Shown: positions 35,823 to 46,342 of the stretch, one piece after another
How positions within the stretch are numbered: position 1 is the stretch's first letter
How the letters are laid out: each line of letters begins with the position of its first letter
DNA from: Pezicula radicicola
Taxonomy: Eukaryota; Ascomycota; Leotiomycetes; Helotiales; Dermateaceae
Assembly: GCA_003008705.1 (NCBI GenBank)
Contig: PDUO01000023.1
Coordinates: forward strand, 1 to 64,000
DNA length: 64,000 bases
Direction of reading: 5' to 3'
Made by a program: the position numbers and the translations under genes
The notes under the pieces: generated by a model
Told to the model about the DNA's origin: nothing
Database searches by the model: none
Seen by the model: the letters and a program-made list of their open reading frames with translations, nothing else

Positions 35823-38800
35823 TTACACCCACGGGTTTCGTCCCAAATCCTCGCTTTCAATGTCAACTTCGTAACTTCCGTTCCAGCAATTTTCTTGGAC
35901 AGAAAAGCCTTGCTCGTTGGCAAAAGTCAAACTTGTTGAAACCTCCTCGCTGGTAGTGCTATGTTCGTGTTGTGCAGATTCCCAAGCTAATTCGTGTGGT
36001 ACAGATGGCCAGGTTAACCATATATTATTCTGCAAGAGAGACGAACTGTCGACATCATCTCTAGTTAGAATCTCGTCCAGGACTCCCTCTTCTTCGTTCC
36101 TTGTGGGCACTACATATGGATACTGGGACTTTTGGTTGCTCGAGGTCTTTGAATCATCGTCTGAATCCACCTCATCTTCTGAATCCGCTCCCTCTTCTAA
36201 ATATTCCTCATTTTCTGAATATGCCTCCGCTTCTGATTCTGTATCGTTTTCTGATTGTGTCTCTGACCTAGGAGGCCATCGTGGAGGATCATCATAGTAA
36301 GGACATAATTCTTCTCTTCCCTCCCAGAGCCTTTCAAAGTCTTCTCTAAGATATATCCCCTTTGTATCGTCTTCGTAAGGCGGCTCAGGGCAATATTGTG
36401 GTCTACGAGGTGCAGATTTTCGCATATTAGAAATATCATAACCAAATTCTGCTAGCACAGCATCCCAAAGATCACCTGGATAACTTCCACATTCCATATA
36501 TCTACCTTTGGGTGTGTATGCAGCATCGGATACAGAATGTCCCAGATTGTCAACCGCGAAGATGTCCGCACCCTTTCGAACCAAATATACGAGAGACTCT
36601 TTCTCTACATGACCTTTGGGAAAGACTAAGTTTTTCAGAAAGATGTGCAGACACGTTCTTCCGTTTTCGTCGCGAGCGTTCAAACTCGCGCCGTGTTTGA
36701 TAAGAATGTCGCATTTAATTTGGAAGTCTTCTCTTATGCCACCTTGTTGGACAAATATTAATAGATATTTGTTGAGTCCGGCCTCAATGAATTCTACGCC
36801 AAGCTCTAGTATATCTGTAATGTTTCCTGAAAGAACCTTAGCAACGTGAAGGACTGGTTGAAAACTTATACCTACAGGTTTTCCGATCAGTACAGTGTTA
36901 TTTATTGCATCGGAATAAGACCCCGCTGAGTTCACTGGATCAGCACCAGCATTGAGTAAAAGGCGCCTGCATTCATTTATCTTGTTAAGGCTATGCTTGG
37001 AGTTATGTTGTTGAAAGTCTTCGCAGAGATAAGTGCTCAAAGGTGAAACGAACTGGACAATCGTCATTAGTAGCAGCAATGTCAAGGACGACATGGCAAT
37101 TCTTGGCATACGTACGAGTTCCTCATAATCAAAGTACTGTCCAATTTCATCAACATCCGCACCATGGTCAATCAAGAATCGACACATTTCTGGTTGTTTA
37201 GTAGCGTGCTGCAATATATAAGTTTCTCGGATTGAATCAATTTGAGACATAGGTTCTTTACATGCAAGAGAGGCGTCCAATTCGAGCTATATGTCCTTAC
37301 AGAAGCTTTCCCTTCACTTAGAATTTTCTTGAATCCATCCAGATCTCCGGATCGCACTAAGTCAAAGATTGGGGAATCCTTGGGTAGGACACAGCCGACG
37401 GAAATCTTTGGACTTAGAGCTATAAAGCCTGTAGACATAGTGTTCTGATGAACACTGATGGTGAGCATTGACCGAGAGTTTGGATGAGTAAGCATAGCTT
37501 TGATGGTATTGGTAACCTCCATAGTGTCTCGAGCAGTTGTGATATCATCGGATGATGTTTCCTGGCCTGCCAAGTAGTTTCTCGTCCTTCTTGTTATCTC
37601 AATAGTTGCGTATTTTGCGGAAATCTTTCTGCTAGTGAATCTCTGGGTAATGTGTCTACCTGTATGCGATAGGGGTTGTTGTGCTGTCGTTAATTGTTAA
37701 TCATCACAACTCATGATGGACCAGCTGATAAGACTAACCTCCTTTGTTGACTGCTAGTGAGTGGGCTGAGGTGATCAGACCGTGTAGGCGTTTCAACTCC
37801 CGTGTATCAATTTCACCGTCATTCGCAGCTGTATTAAAGACCGTTTCTTCAAACTAGAGGACTCCACGTGTTTAGGTGATAAATTCGTCGAAGCATAATT
37901 AACGATCCTATCAAGATCATCGAGAAGACTGTAAGTTGCTTGTCCCTGCAATAGATATCCTTCTTCTTGGTGAGCAAGGTTAGAAAGCCTCTTCATGCTT
38001 TCGAGTATCTCATCGGTATCATGACTATCATCTGGGTCTTCCTCCTGTCGGGCTCCAGAGGGGTCACATTTTCGTCTTTTTGGAAGTTGTTGCTGGGTAT
38101 ATTCGCTGGATAGTCCACGTACCTGCTCCTGGAGTGCTTGAAGGAGGGTGCCTATGTTCTCCAACTGAATGTTTGAAGCTTGTGGGATTTGCACTATTTG
38201 TTGTGTGATTGAAGACACCGCTTCGCGCAAGTCCTCTTGCAAGTGTCGTATGACATTATTGGAACTCTCCATCTTGTCACCAATAACAGTCAAGTCTGTA
38301 CGGTGTTGTCGTAACAAGGATATCTGCGTTTGGTCGTCGATGGCTCTTTCCGAAATCGCACTGCGCAAGTGCACAAGATCATCTTTGCAACTTACGCTTA
38401 TTTGCCTGTAGAGATAGGTCAGCAATTGCAGATTATATCGGCCTTGGGCAGGACACCGACGATTGTGTTATATTCAATTGAACTCCAAGCTCAGCGACAT
38501 GGTAGTCCACCTTGTCCCGTATTCGTTGCAAATCCTTTTCCCGGAGGACTGTTTTGATCCTCTTCCATATTTTCCCTGCAGTCCCAGTAGAAAGAATCGG
38601 TCGAACCTTGGCCAGCTGCGTCTCCCATGCCAATGCGTCTCTTTTGCAGTTTTCGACCAGGGTTGACATCAATTGAAGGTCTGACACGGAGACATATTCA
38701 GCTCCCCTAGTTGGAGTCGTTGAGACCTGCTCTAATACAGACTGTAGATTCCGAAGTGCCGAGCCAAGTTCTTCAACCTCTATCGGCCCGTCCCGAATTC

Positions 38801-38888
38801 TTGAAATGATCTCCGAGATAGCTTTGGCTGATTGCAAAGCTAGCCCAGCAAAAGCCAGGACGCTTGCACCAGCGCTAACAGCATCCAT
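35823..38888 (-). CDS. Ankyrin-repeat protein with fungal NACHT/STAND-type helical N-terminus
   Basis: Five exons: 38461-38888, 37904-38405, 37739-37853, 37262-37659 and 35823-37208, giving 942 residues. Introns are 55, 50, 79 and 53 bp. The first donor (GTCGGT) is atypical but is the one that keeps frame. Residues 1-140 (MDAVSAGASVLAFAGLALQS) match the helical N-terminal domain seen on many fungal STAND and ankyrin proteins. A coiled, Gln-rich segment follows. Exons 3-4 supply RHITQRFTSRKISAKYA. Ankyrin repeats follow: DSPIFDLVRSGDLDGFKKIL, WTPLLHHATKQPEMCRFLID joined across the last intron, CRRLLLNAGADP, CDILIKHGASLNARDENG, and VYLVRKGADIFAVDNLG. The C-terminal 150 residues are strongly acidic (for example GADSEDEVDSDDDSK). 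Probably a signalling or allorecognition protein. Intact, unlike the nearby HET gene. Confidence 0.85.
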
Positions 38889-39929
38889 GGTAGATATCTG
38901 GCTGATCGTGGCTGTCGTCCGTTATCGAAACGTACTGGACGTGGATGGAAAGTCTGGTAAAATCCACAAGAGGACTGAAATTCGGGAGGTGGAGACGAGG
39001 GGTTGAAAAGTCAAAGAGAGGTGCCCGAATGAGCGTTCAAAATTGTGGCTGTGTATTCGGTACGTCCAACACATCACGCATTTGAGGCTGCAAGAGGCTT
39101 TCTATGTCACCACACTCAAGGCTGTGTAGGCTGACTGCTCAAGATAACAAATTTTAAGCGAGAACGCCCAGCCGTAATCCAGCCTTCCATGCAGAAAGAT
39201 AACGACTGGAAATCAGCCTCGTGCATCGGTTTACAATAGACCATTTATTGGCCCTCTAGTTACTGTGACAATTCAATTTTTGAAGACAGCCTGACGCGAT
39301 GTCTATATTTTTCGCAAACTAAACTTTAGCAACTAAAAATTTGAACGTGAACCCGGCCTTCTTGCTGTAGCACTATTTCATGAGGTCTTGAGAAGACTCG
39401 AACAAAAGCCCCGACTTCGCTAAAGACGCGCTAGTCCCCCCTTTCTTGGCCTAGGCACGAGCTTTTTTGCCAAGTCACGCAACACCTTAGACCTGGGCCC
39501 AGAACAGCGTGCAGACATCACTTCATCGTCTTGTAACGAACAAATCACTGCAACTTTGACTTGACATTCTACTAAAATTCTATACATTCTACGTTTGAAG
39601 AAAGATTTTCATTGCGTCCTTGGCTGTTGTGGTTGACCACAGTATTCTATCTTATGTGGCATCTACAAACTATATTTTCTATACATACCTACCCTTTACC
39701 ACCCTAGTTTCTAAGAACGCTGTCATCGTGTATAGTTTCTATATCTTCACTGCAATACCCGAGTGAGAAGGAGGTGAATATGCTGACACTATGCCCTATT
39801 CGGGTTAGTGTTGCTCCAATGCCAAGTCAGGCCTCGACTCTTTATAACTTAGTAACCACAATATAACTACTTTCCAACCACGTTTCCAGCATATTGATTC
39901 GTAGTTATCCGAGCGAACGAATTCCCGTA
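38889..39929. other. Intergenic region between ankyrin and transporter genes
   Basis: Promoter side of the ankyrin gene and terminator side of the transporter gene. No open frame with a recognisable product and no repeat noticed. Confidence 0.5.
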
Positions 39930-42359
39930 TTACTCCTTGCTTTTACCAAAGTAAGCTCTAAGGCCTTGCCAAACACCCCGGGAGCCTGTCGCAATCTCAT
40001 GCCGGCCATCATAAAGCGGATAGACAACCACAGCGAAGAAAGCGAAGAAAGTCCAAACAATAGACACAACTACCCACCCAGAGAAGAAACTTTTGCTGAA
40101 GACATAATTTCGGTACAGCGGCATTGGCCATGCGACAAAAGTAACCAGGACGATGACGATCCAGATAACCCAGGCAATCTTCTCCCATCGATAGAGCTCC
40201 TGCAGCGTTTCTTCGCTGAAGGGATGGTGTATATCGTCTAGGCTGATGATTGTCGACGAGGATGATGATTCTACCACGGGTGAGATGGCGGTTGGTTTAT
40301 TCTCGATGGCTGCTGTATGTTCAGGGTCGCCGAGAGTGGCTTTTTCAATCGGCGACAGTTCAGGGACTGCGGCCGCAGTCTCATTGAAGGCTTTACTTTC
40401 GGGGGCCCGGTCTTCGTCTTCAGGCTCCGTGGGCGGAGTGGCGGCGATTTTGACTTCTTCTGCTAGCTCTACTCGGAGGAATTCACGCCAATCGAACTTG
40501 TATGGCTTATATTGTGAGATTAAAATTGAGTAGATGGCCGGAGAGAACAGGGACCCGCACGCGCCATACAAGGCGGGATAGCCTGATTCGGTGGTAGTGA
40601 GATTTATTGACCCGTACAGCCTTTTTGCCGCGATGAGCCAGATAGTGACACCAGTGGCAAATCCCAGTATAGGGGACAGAATAGCAGCAAGACGGGTCTG
40701 GCCACGCCAACAAAGAGTGAAGATCAATGGGATAATACCAGGACAAGAAAGGATGGGACGGAAGTAGCCGATCCAGGTCATATCTGCTCCGCCGTAGTTC
40801 AGAATCAAGGAGATAGCGACAATTAACACAGCATGAGCAATGACAGCTAAGTGGCTTATATGCACCAGCCTCTTGTCGGATACCTTCGGGTTGATGTAGG
40901 TTTTGTACAAGTCGAAAGACAGAATACTGCTGACAGCAATCATAGAGGAAGATATCGTGCTGGTAAGGGCCATGAACAGCAGAACGAAGAAAGCAATAAT
41001 TCCTGAGTCTCCGATCAGGGCCTTGACAACGTACGGCATGACCAAACCAGCGTTGACTGCTTGGATTGTGAGCTGGCCGGGATAAGTAGGGAAGATGGGC
41101 GTGTTACGAATAGCTCGAGCCGTCAGTCCGATGACTGTTCCAAAACCCCATGGAATGCCAAATATCGCTAGGGCAGCAATATCGTAGCCCGGGACTGTTG
41201 CTCTGACTTCCGTAGCGAAGGATTTTTGCCAAAACGCTGTATCCTAGTGGTCGCGAAAACAGCCGATGTCAGCTACAGCAAAGATCTTGAGGAGGGTCTT
41301 TTGAACGCTCACCATGACCACGAGAGCCAAGTTTCCAAACTTGAGGAGCAGGGCCCAGATAATGGCTTGCTTCGATTTCATCGTGAGGAGTGATCCCTCG
41401 TAATTGCCAGCAATATAGTTATCAGCGGCAGTCGCCATAACCTTATCATAGAGGCCTCCGAGGCCTCCAACATGTTGATTGGTGAGGACGGAAAGAGTGA
41501 AGTAGATGATCAAAATGAGAGCGATGGCAGTGTGGAGAAAATCAGTAAGGAAGGTGGCCTTGAGACCCCCAACTGCTGTATATAGGACAACTAAAGCATG
41601 TTTATTAGTTCATGTTCATTTCACTCTCATTTTCCATTGCAGAGCTAGCTCAATGCTTACCTCCGAGAGGAATCAGAATGGTAGCAGCGACAATATGCAT
41701 GCCTGAAGTGCCGTGAATTAGTTGTGAACCTGTTAAAATCATGGATGCACATCCGAATACGTTATTCGTGAGGTTCAAGACAATGAACACAACATGTCCG
41801 ATCTTGCCATATCGCTGCCGAATGATCTCTAGAGAAGTATGCGCGTAGGGCACCCGGATTTTGGCTAGCACGCCCAGCGCTGCCATCAGAGCGATCTGAA
41901 AGCAGAGGCCACTTCCCCACCACTACATCAAAGGTTAGCTGGATGCTCTGAGCTAAAGAATGTACCAATACTAAATGCTTCTATCTTGACATTTCCAAGA
42001 AGGACAATGTGCACGTAATCGATGACAACCATTGGCTTGAAAAATGCAGAAATCAAAAGGACACTTACCATAGGAACCGCCAGCCCGAATTTATAACACA
42101 TCGCCGCCGCAAAAACTGTTTCATTGATCCACATCCAGCTACTGAACACTGCGGAAGCTGTTAATCCTGTCCCAACCGACCGATTGGCAACCATAAACAT
42201 TTCTGACGTGCCAGAGTCCTCTGCCAGATAACGCTTTTGGATCTTGATTGCGACCAGAATAACACCGCAAAAGAAGACACTGAGACCAATAAGCAAGCCA
42301 TAGCCCGTTCCTTGCGAAACCAGGTCAATGCCTGAGAAACCTAGCTGGAGGTTAGACAT
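39930..42359 (-). CDS. Urea/polyamine active transporter, DUR3-like (SSS family)
   Basis: Four exons, 42069-42359, 41661-41922, 41313-41590 and 39930-41243, give 714 residues; introns are 146, 70 and 69 bp. The protein has the sodium:solute-symporter pattern of fungal urea permeases: VANRSVGTGLTASAVFSSWM (residues ~60-80), then, across intron 1, CYKFGLAVPM-WWGSGLCFQ, then YAHTSLEIIRQRYGK, LGVVLYTAVGGLKATFLTDF created by splicing intron 2, DTAFWQKSFAT restored by intron 3, and ALTSTISSSMIAVSSIL. About 15 membrane spans are expected. A ~100-residue hydrophilic loop rich in Glu and Ser (near residues 560-640) precedes the last two spans. The role is high-affinity uptake of urea, possibly polyamines, at the plasma membrane for nitrogen supply. 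Length is close to known DUR3 proteins. Confidence 0.9.
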
Positions 42360-43000
42360 CTTGCAACAGTATTTGACTGAGAAGAAAATTGTAATCTCTG
42401 ACTTCCGCTGCTGGGCAAGCCATCAGATTAAGTCACATTTTCCCATATCGAAAATATCGATATCGGTCGGTTATTTAGCGACGCTAAGGCATCACGAACG
42501 AGTGTTTAACAATTGCGTGAGTTTACTCCAAGAGCTGCGCCAGAAAACGTGGTAATCCTGAGATCAGCGTTCAAAGGGTGCCTAGTAGACATCATTGCTG
42601 CGTGTAGAGAGTGGGATCTAAGGCATAGAAAGTGGGATTAAGAGCATAGAAAGGTGAAATGAGAGCAGGGAAGGGATTGCGTGCACTAAGTAGTATATTG
42701 CGAATATGATGGGTCCTCCAAAAACTAGTGGTTGATAGCCGTTCTATTAGTCAGCTTCACTACGATATGGGTGATTCCTAATCCAAGATGGAGTGATGAT
42801 TCGAGAAAATATAGAGATCCCGGAAACAAGCATATAGACATACGGGGAATAAGAGACGAAAGAAATGGCGACATCATCGCCGTCTCTCCAGAGATCGCGC
42901 ATAAGACCCTCCTTGTAGGCTCGCTGAGGAAATTGAAATTGGGACACTGATCAAGCGAAAATCGAAGAACATATACAAGAAACAAACAAAAACAAAACAA
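42360..43000. other. Divergent promoter region between DUR3-like and monooxygenase genes
   Basis: The transporter (minus) and the monooxygenase (plus) are transcribed away from each other across about 800 bp. It holds CAAAACAAAACAAA-type A-rich sequence near 42985-43000 and ends in the 18-bp repeat array. A shared control of the two genes is possible. Confidence 0.5.
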
Positions 43001-43002
43001 AA

Positions 43003-43118
43003 CAAATACCAATAAGTGAGTTACTGACAATTCAAAACAAGTCTGTTGCTTAGGCAACTCAGTTTCTCGAACCAAGTGAGTTACTCAGACAAGTCAATTG
43101 CTCAAATCAAATAGGTTA
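43003..43118. repeat. 18-bp minisatellite array, locus 4 (degenerate)
   Basis: About six degenerate units of the same TTACTCAAATCAAGTGAG family, the clearest at 43063-43080 (TTTCTCGAACCAAGTGAG) and 43098-43115 (TTGCTCAAATCAAATAGG). It ends 50 bp before the ATG of the monooxygenase gene. Confidence 0.75.
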
Positions 43119-43167
43119 CTTTGTTTAGCCTTGACCTCGAAATCAAGCAACTTCCTACCACAGGGCA

Positions 43168-44712
43168 ATGGCGGACGGTGATACTACTGCACCCACCGAT
43201 GGGTCCAATAATGGGAATGTTGAAACTGCTACAAATGGCAAGAAACAGATCATTCTGAATGCCTTCGTCATGAATACCCCTGGCCATCTAGCAGCCGGGC
43301 AATGGCGCAACCCAAAGAACAAGACCGACCAATACAAGAAACTGTCATTCTGGACCGATTTGGCACAATTGCTTGACAAAGCCAATTTCCATGCTATGTT
43401 CATCGCCGATACGTTGGGACCATATGATGTGTACAAAGGCCCTGCAAACGTGGTCCCAGCTTTATCATCTGGGGCACAATTCCCGGTCAATGATCCTTTA
43501 TATACGGTACCGGCTATGGCTGCAGTTACCAAGAATCTAGTCTTCGGGGTCACTGCCAGCTTAACATACGAAAAACCATACGCACTCGCTCGTCGGCTTT
43601 CTACCGTTGATCACTTGTCCGAGGGCCGTCTCGCCTGGAATATTGTCACTTCATATCTCGATAGTGCAGCTCGGAACCATGGCCTGAAAGAACAGATCCC
43701 ACACGATGAGCGCTATGCTATTGCCCATGAGTATATGGAGGTGCTATACAAGCTTTGGGAGGGAAGCTTCCGAGACGACGCCGTCTTGGCCGATCGGGAG
43801 CAGGGCACGTATATCGCTAGTGATGGCGTTCGACAAATTCATCACAAAGGAAAATATTTCGAGGTCCCTGGCCCTCACTTTTGTGAGCCATCTCCGCAGC
43901 GCACTCCATTTCTGTTTCAGGCCGGTGTCTCAGAGGCCGGTAATAACTTCGGAGGGAAACACGGAGAAGCTATTTTCATCGGTGGGCAAACGCCTGAGGG
44001 CGTGAAGGCAACGGTGGACAACATCCGTAGCGTCGCAAAGAAAGAAGGTCGAGACCCAAATCACATAAAAGTGATCCTCGGTATTACAGTGATTGTCGCC
44101 GCAACCGATGAAGAGGCACAAGCGAAACGGGATGAGTATCTGAAGTACGCCGACCCGGAAGGTGTTCTGGCACTGTTTGGTGGATGGACGGGAATTGATC
44201 TCTCTCCTTATCCCGACGACGAAGATTTCCGTTTGACCGAATCGCCTCGCGTTCAATCTCTTGTTCGGCGGTGGGCTAGTACCGTCCCTGGTACAGACAA
44301 TCTTCCATGGACTAAAAGACGGGTTGTTGAGTATTTGAGCATTGGTGGTTCTCAGACAAAAGTGATTGGTAGTGCCGCGACCGTAGCTGACGGATTAGAA
44401 ATTTGGCTCGATCAAACTGGTATCGATGGATTCAATCTAGCTCATATCACCAACCCAGGCTCTTTCGAGGATATCATAGAATATTTGATTCCCGAGTTGC
44501 AGCGCCGGGGGTTGTTTAGAACAAAGGTCGAAAAAGAGGGCGCAACGGCAAGAGAAGCCTACATTGGATCGAGAAGGCTTCCTGAAGACCATCCTGGAAG
44601 TAAGTTTAAATGGCGTGCGGGTGAGAAAGTTCCCAATTATCAGTTGGAAGAAGAAGCTGCAAAAAAACAATCGGAGGAGAATGGTGAAGTGGAAGACACT
44701 ACTGAGGCCTGA
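43168..44712 (+). CDS. FMN-dependent monooxygenase, NtaA/SnaA/DszA type (luciferase-like)
   Basis: A single exon of 514 residues. After a polar leader (residues 1-25), the luciferase-like TIM-barrel pattern begins: IILNAFVMNTPGHLAAGQWR, then FWTDLAQLLDKANFHAMFIA, YEKPYALARRLSTVDHLSEG, RLAWNIVTSYLDSAARNHG, then FLFQAGVSEAG and FGGKHGEAIFIGG, and later GIDGFNLAHITNPGSFEDI. These are hallmarks of the family that uses reduced FMN and O2 on nitrilotriacetate, sulfones, alkyl compounds or similar substrates. The flavin is supplied by a separate reductase, which is not visible here. The C-terminal ~60 residues are a charged tail beyond the usual barrel. It is intronless, unlike most neighbours. Substrate cannot be told from sequence. 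The ATG follows the minisatellite and fits the conserved N-terminus. Confidence 0.85.
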   Translation: MADGDTTAPTDGSNNGNVETATNGKKQIILNAFVMNTPGHLAAGQWRNPKNKTDQYKKLSFWTDLAQLLDKANFHAMFIADTLGPYDVYKGPANVVPALSSGAQFPVNDPLYTVPAMAAVTKNLVFGVTASLTYEKPYALARRLSTVDHLSEGRLAWNIVTSYLDSAARNHGLKEQIPHDERYAIAHEYMEVLYKLWEGSFRDDAVLADREQGTYIASDGVRQIHHKGKYFEVPGPHFCEPSPQRTPFLFQAGVSEAGNNFGGKHGEAIFIGGQTPEGVKATVDNIRSVAKKEGRDPNHIKVILGITVIVAATDEEAQAKRDEYLKYADPEGVLALFGGWTGIDLSPYPDDEDFRLTESPRVQSLVRRWASTVPGTDNLPWTKRRVVEYLSIGGSQTKVIGSAATVADGLEIWLDQTGIDGFNLAHITNPGSFEDIIEYLIPELQRRGLFRTKVEKEGATAREAYIGSRRLPEDHPGSKFKWRAGEKVPNYQLEEEAAKKQSEENGEVEDTTEA

Positions 44713-45097
44713 AAAGTGGTCATCGAAGGCAGGAAATTGAAAACTGAGGTCAATGGTTATCCTGACTCAATAAGCTTGATCATGCCTTGTTCTTTTAATA
44801 ACACATCTATATAATTCTTCGCCAGCCGTGGTGCTTGCTCATTTCATTGCATTTGTTCTAGTGCGGTTATGGAGCAGTTTGAGTTTGTACTCGTACGAGT
44901 AAGCCTTCGCGAAGATAACTACAACCCGACCTGTGAAGATACCTAGCAGCTAAGACGCTCAAAATGAATGGAGAAAAAAGAGAGGATGAGGAGCTCGAAA
45001 GGAAACACAACACAACAATGCTTTGACGATGCGTAACATTCATTAACGTAATCTCAAAAACGAAAACATTAGTGTGCCTTTGGAATTATCCTATCCA
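44713..45097. other. 3' spacer between convergent genes
   Basis: The monooxygenase (plus) and the DUF6603 fragment (minus) converge on this 385-bp AT-leaning spacer. No coding seen. Confidence 0.55.
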
Positions 45098-46342
45098 TCA
45101 AGCCATGGCAGCACCCATTCTCGGCGCCTCCAAATACAACGTGGAGAAGACCTTGCTATCCAGCAACTGAGCCGGTGCCTTCCCACTCAACACTCCCACA
45201 TCCGCCGGCGTCACATCCCACTGGCAGAAACTCAAACTTGCCCAGAGGTTGACCACTGTCTGAGCAGCATTATTTCCCAGTCCTGGTGTGCCACTCCATT
45301 GTGTTCGAACCTCTTCCCACTCGTCTTGACTTGGGTCCTCGACGGTTGGATACCAAGCTGGATCTTCTGCCACGATAGCTGGAAATGGAAATGGCGATCC
45401 AGTGACGTCTTCAATGAAGAATGTGTTGTATGAAAACGCTAGAATTATATCACCTGATAGCACGGGGTTGGGTGATGATACGAGTAAACCCATCGGAAGA
45501 GGCACAGAGGGATTGGATCCATTGAGAAGATTCCTGTTCTGGTTCGGATTGGGATCTTCTGATTTATTTGGATCATCGGCTTTCTTATCTGAGAGCACTG
45601 TCAGCTGTACATTACCCTTTAAGCATTGAGAATACAATGACTTACAAATTCCCCACAAGGCACTAGGTACAGATTTTATGATAGTGCTTGCTTCATCCCA
45701 TCTTGCTACTTTCTCATCACTAGCTCCAGCCAAATCACTGGTGGGTGGTGCCACGGGGGTGATAGTTACGGTGAGCAGGCTAGACAGTTTATCAACAAGT
45801 TCCATTGGCTTTGCATAGATCGGTTGCCCATTACCGGGCACGAGCAGTGGGTCGATTTTCGGCGCATTTGGATCAAGCTGGCCTGTGATGATCGTTGCGG
45901 AATCAATGGCGAACTTACACGCAATGGTAAATTGGAAGACGGCCCCACGCACATTCCATGGTAAGTTCTGTGTGTTAGGCGATGAGGTAGTGCTTCCATT
46001 TGGAATGAGGCCATTGTTACAAGAAAAAACGTGGGGGACTGGTCCATCATCGTCTATTGACACATTGGTAATACCGTTATCCGCTGCTATCGCAGAGGAC
46101 GTGATGGCCTTGGCTGCTGAGGCGGCGCTTGGTAGAGATGACTGTAACACGAGCTCATAGAATGGTTCAAGCAGGAGAGCATCGATGGATGTACCGTCAA
46201 GAGTATCTCCAAAGTTGATATCAAACCCAAAGACCCAGAAATCAACATGTACTCTACCCGCTAGGGGTGGTCCTTGAAGGTAAAGGGTGGCACCAATTTC
46301 GACATTAATATGCAAAGTGCAGATCCAAAGATCGAGTGTGAA
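45098..46342 (-). pseudogene. Severed C-terminal part of the MBL-DUF6603 gene
   Basis: This continues the DUF6603 frame directly after the TAG at 46343-46345: FTLDLWICTLHINVEIGATL, then YLQGPPLAGRVHVDFWVFGF, then residues through FSTLYLEAPRMGAAMA before the stop. It is 414 codons long if unspliced. A possible 48-bp intron at 45598-45645 (GTAAGT...CTGACAG) is a multiple of three. The conserved strand pattern expected to follow SIGV- in this family is intact, so the stop rather than the coding looks recent. No ATG at a convenient place suggests it is not an independent gene. It may be translated if the stop is read through or is a sequence error. Confidence 0.7.

Noticed and set aside
45605..45645. 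41-bp intron in the severed DUF6603 C-terminus (acceptor TGTACAG)
   Set aside because: It would shift the frame. The alternative acceptor giving 48 bp keeps frame, and reading through also keeps frame.
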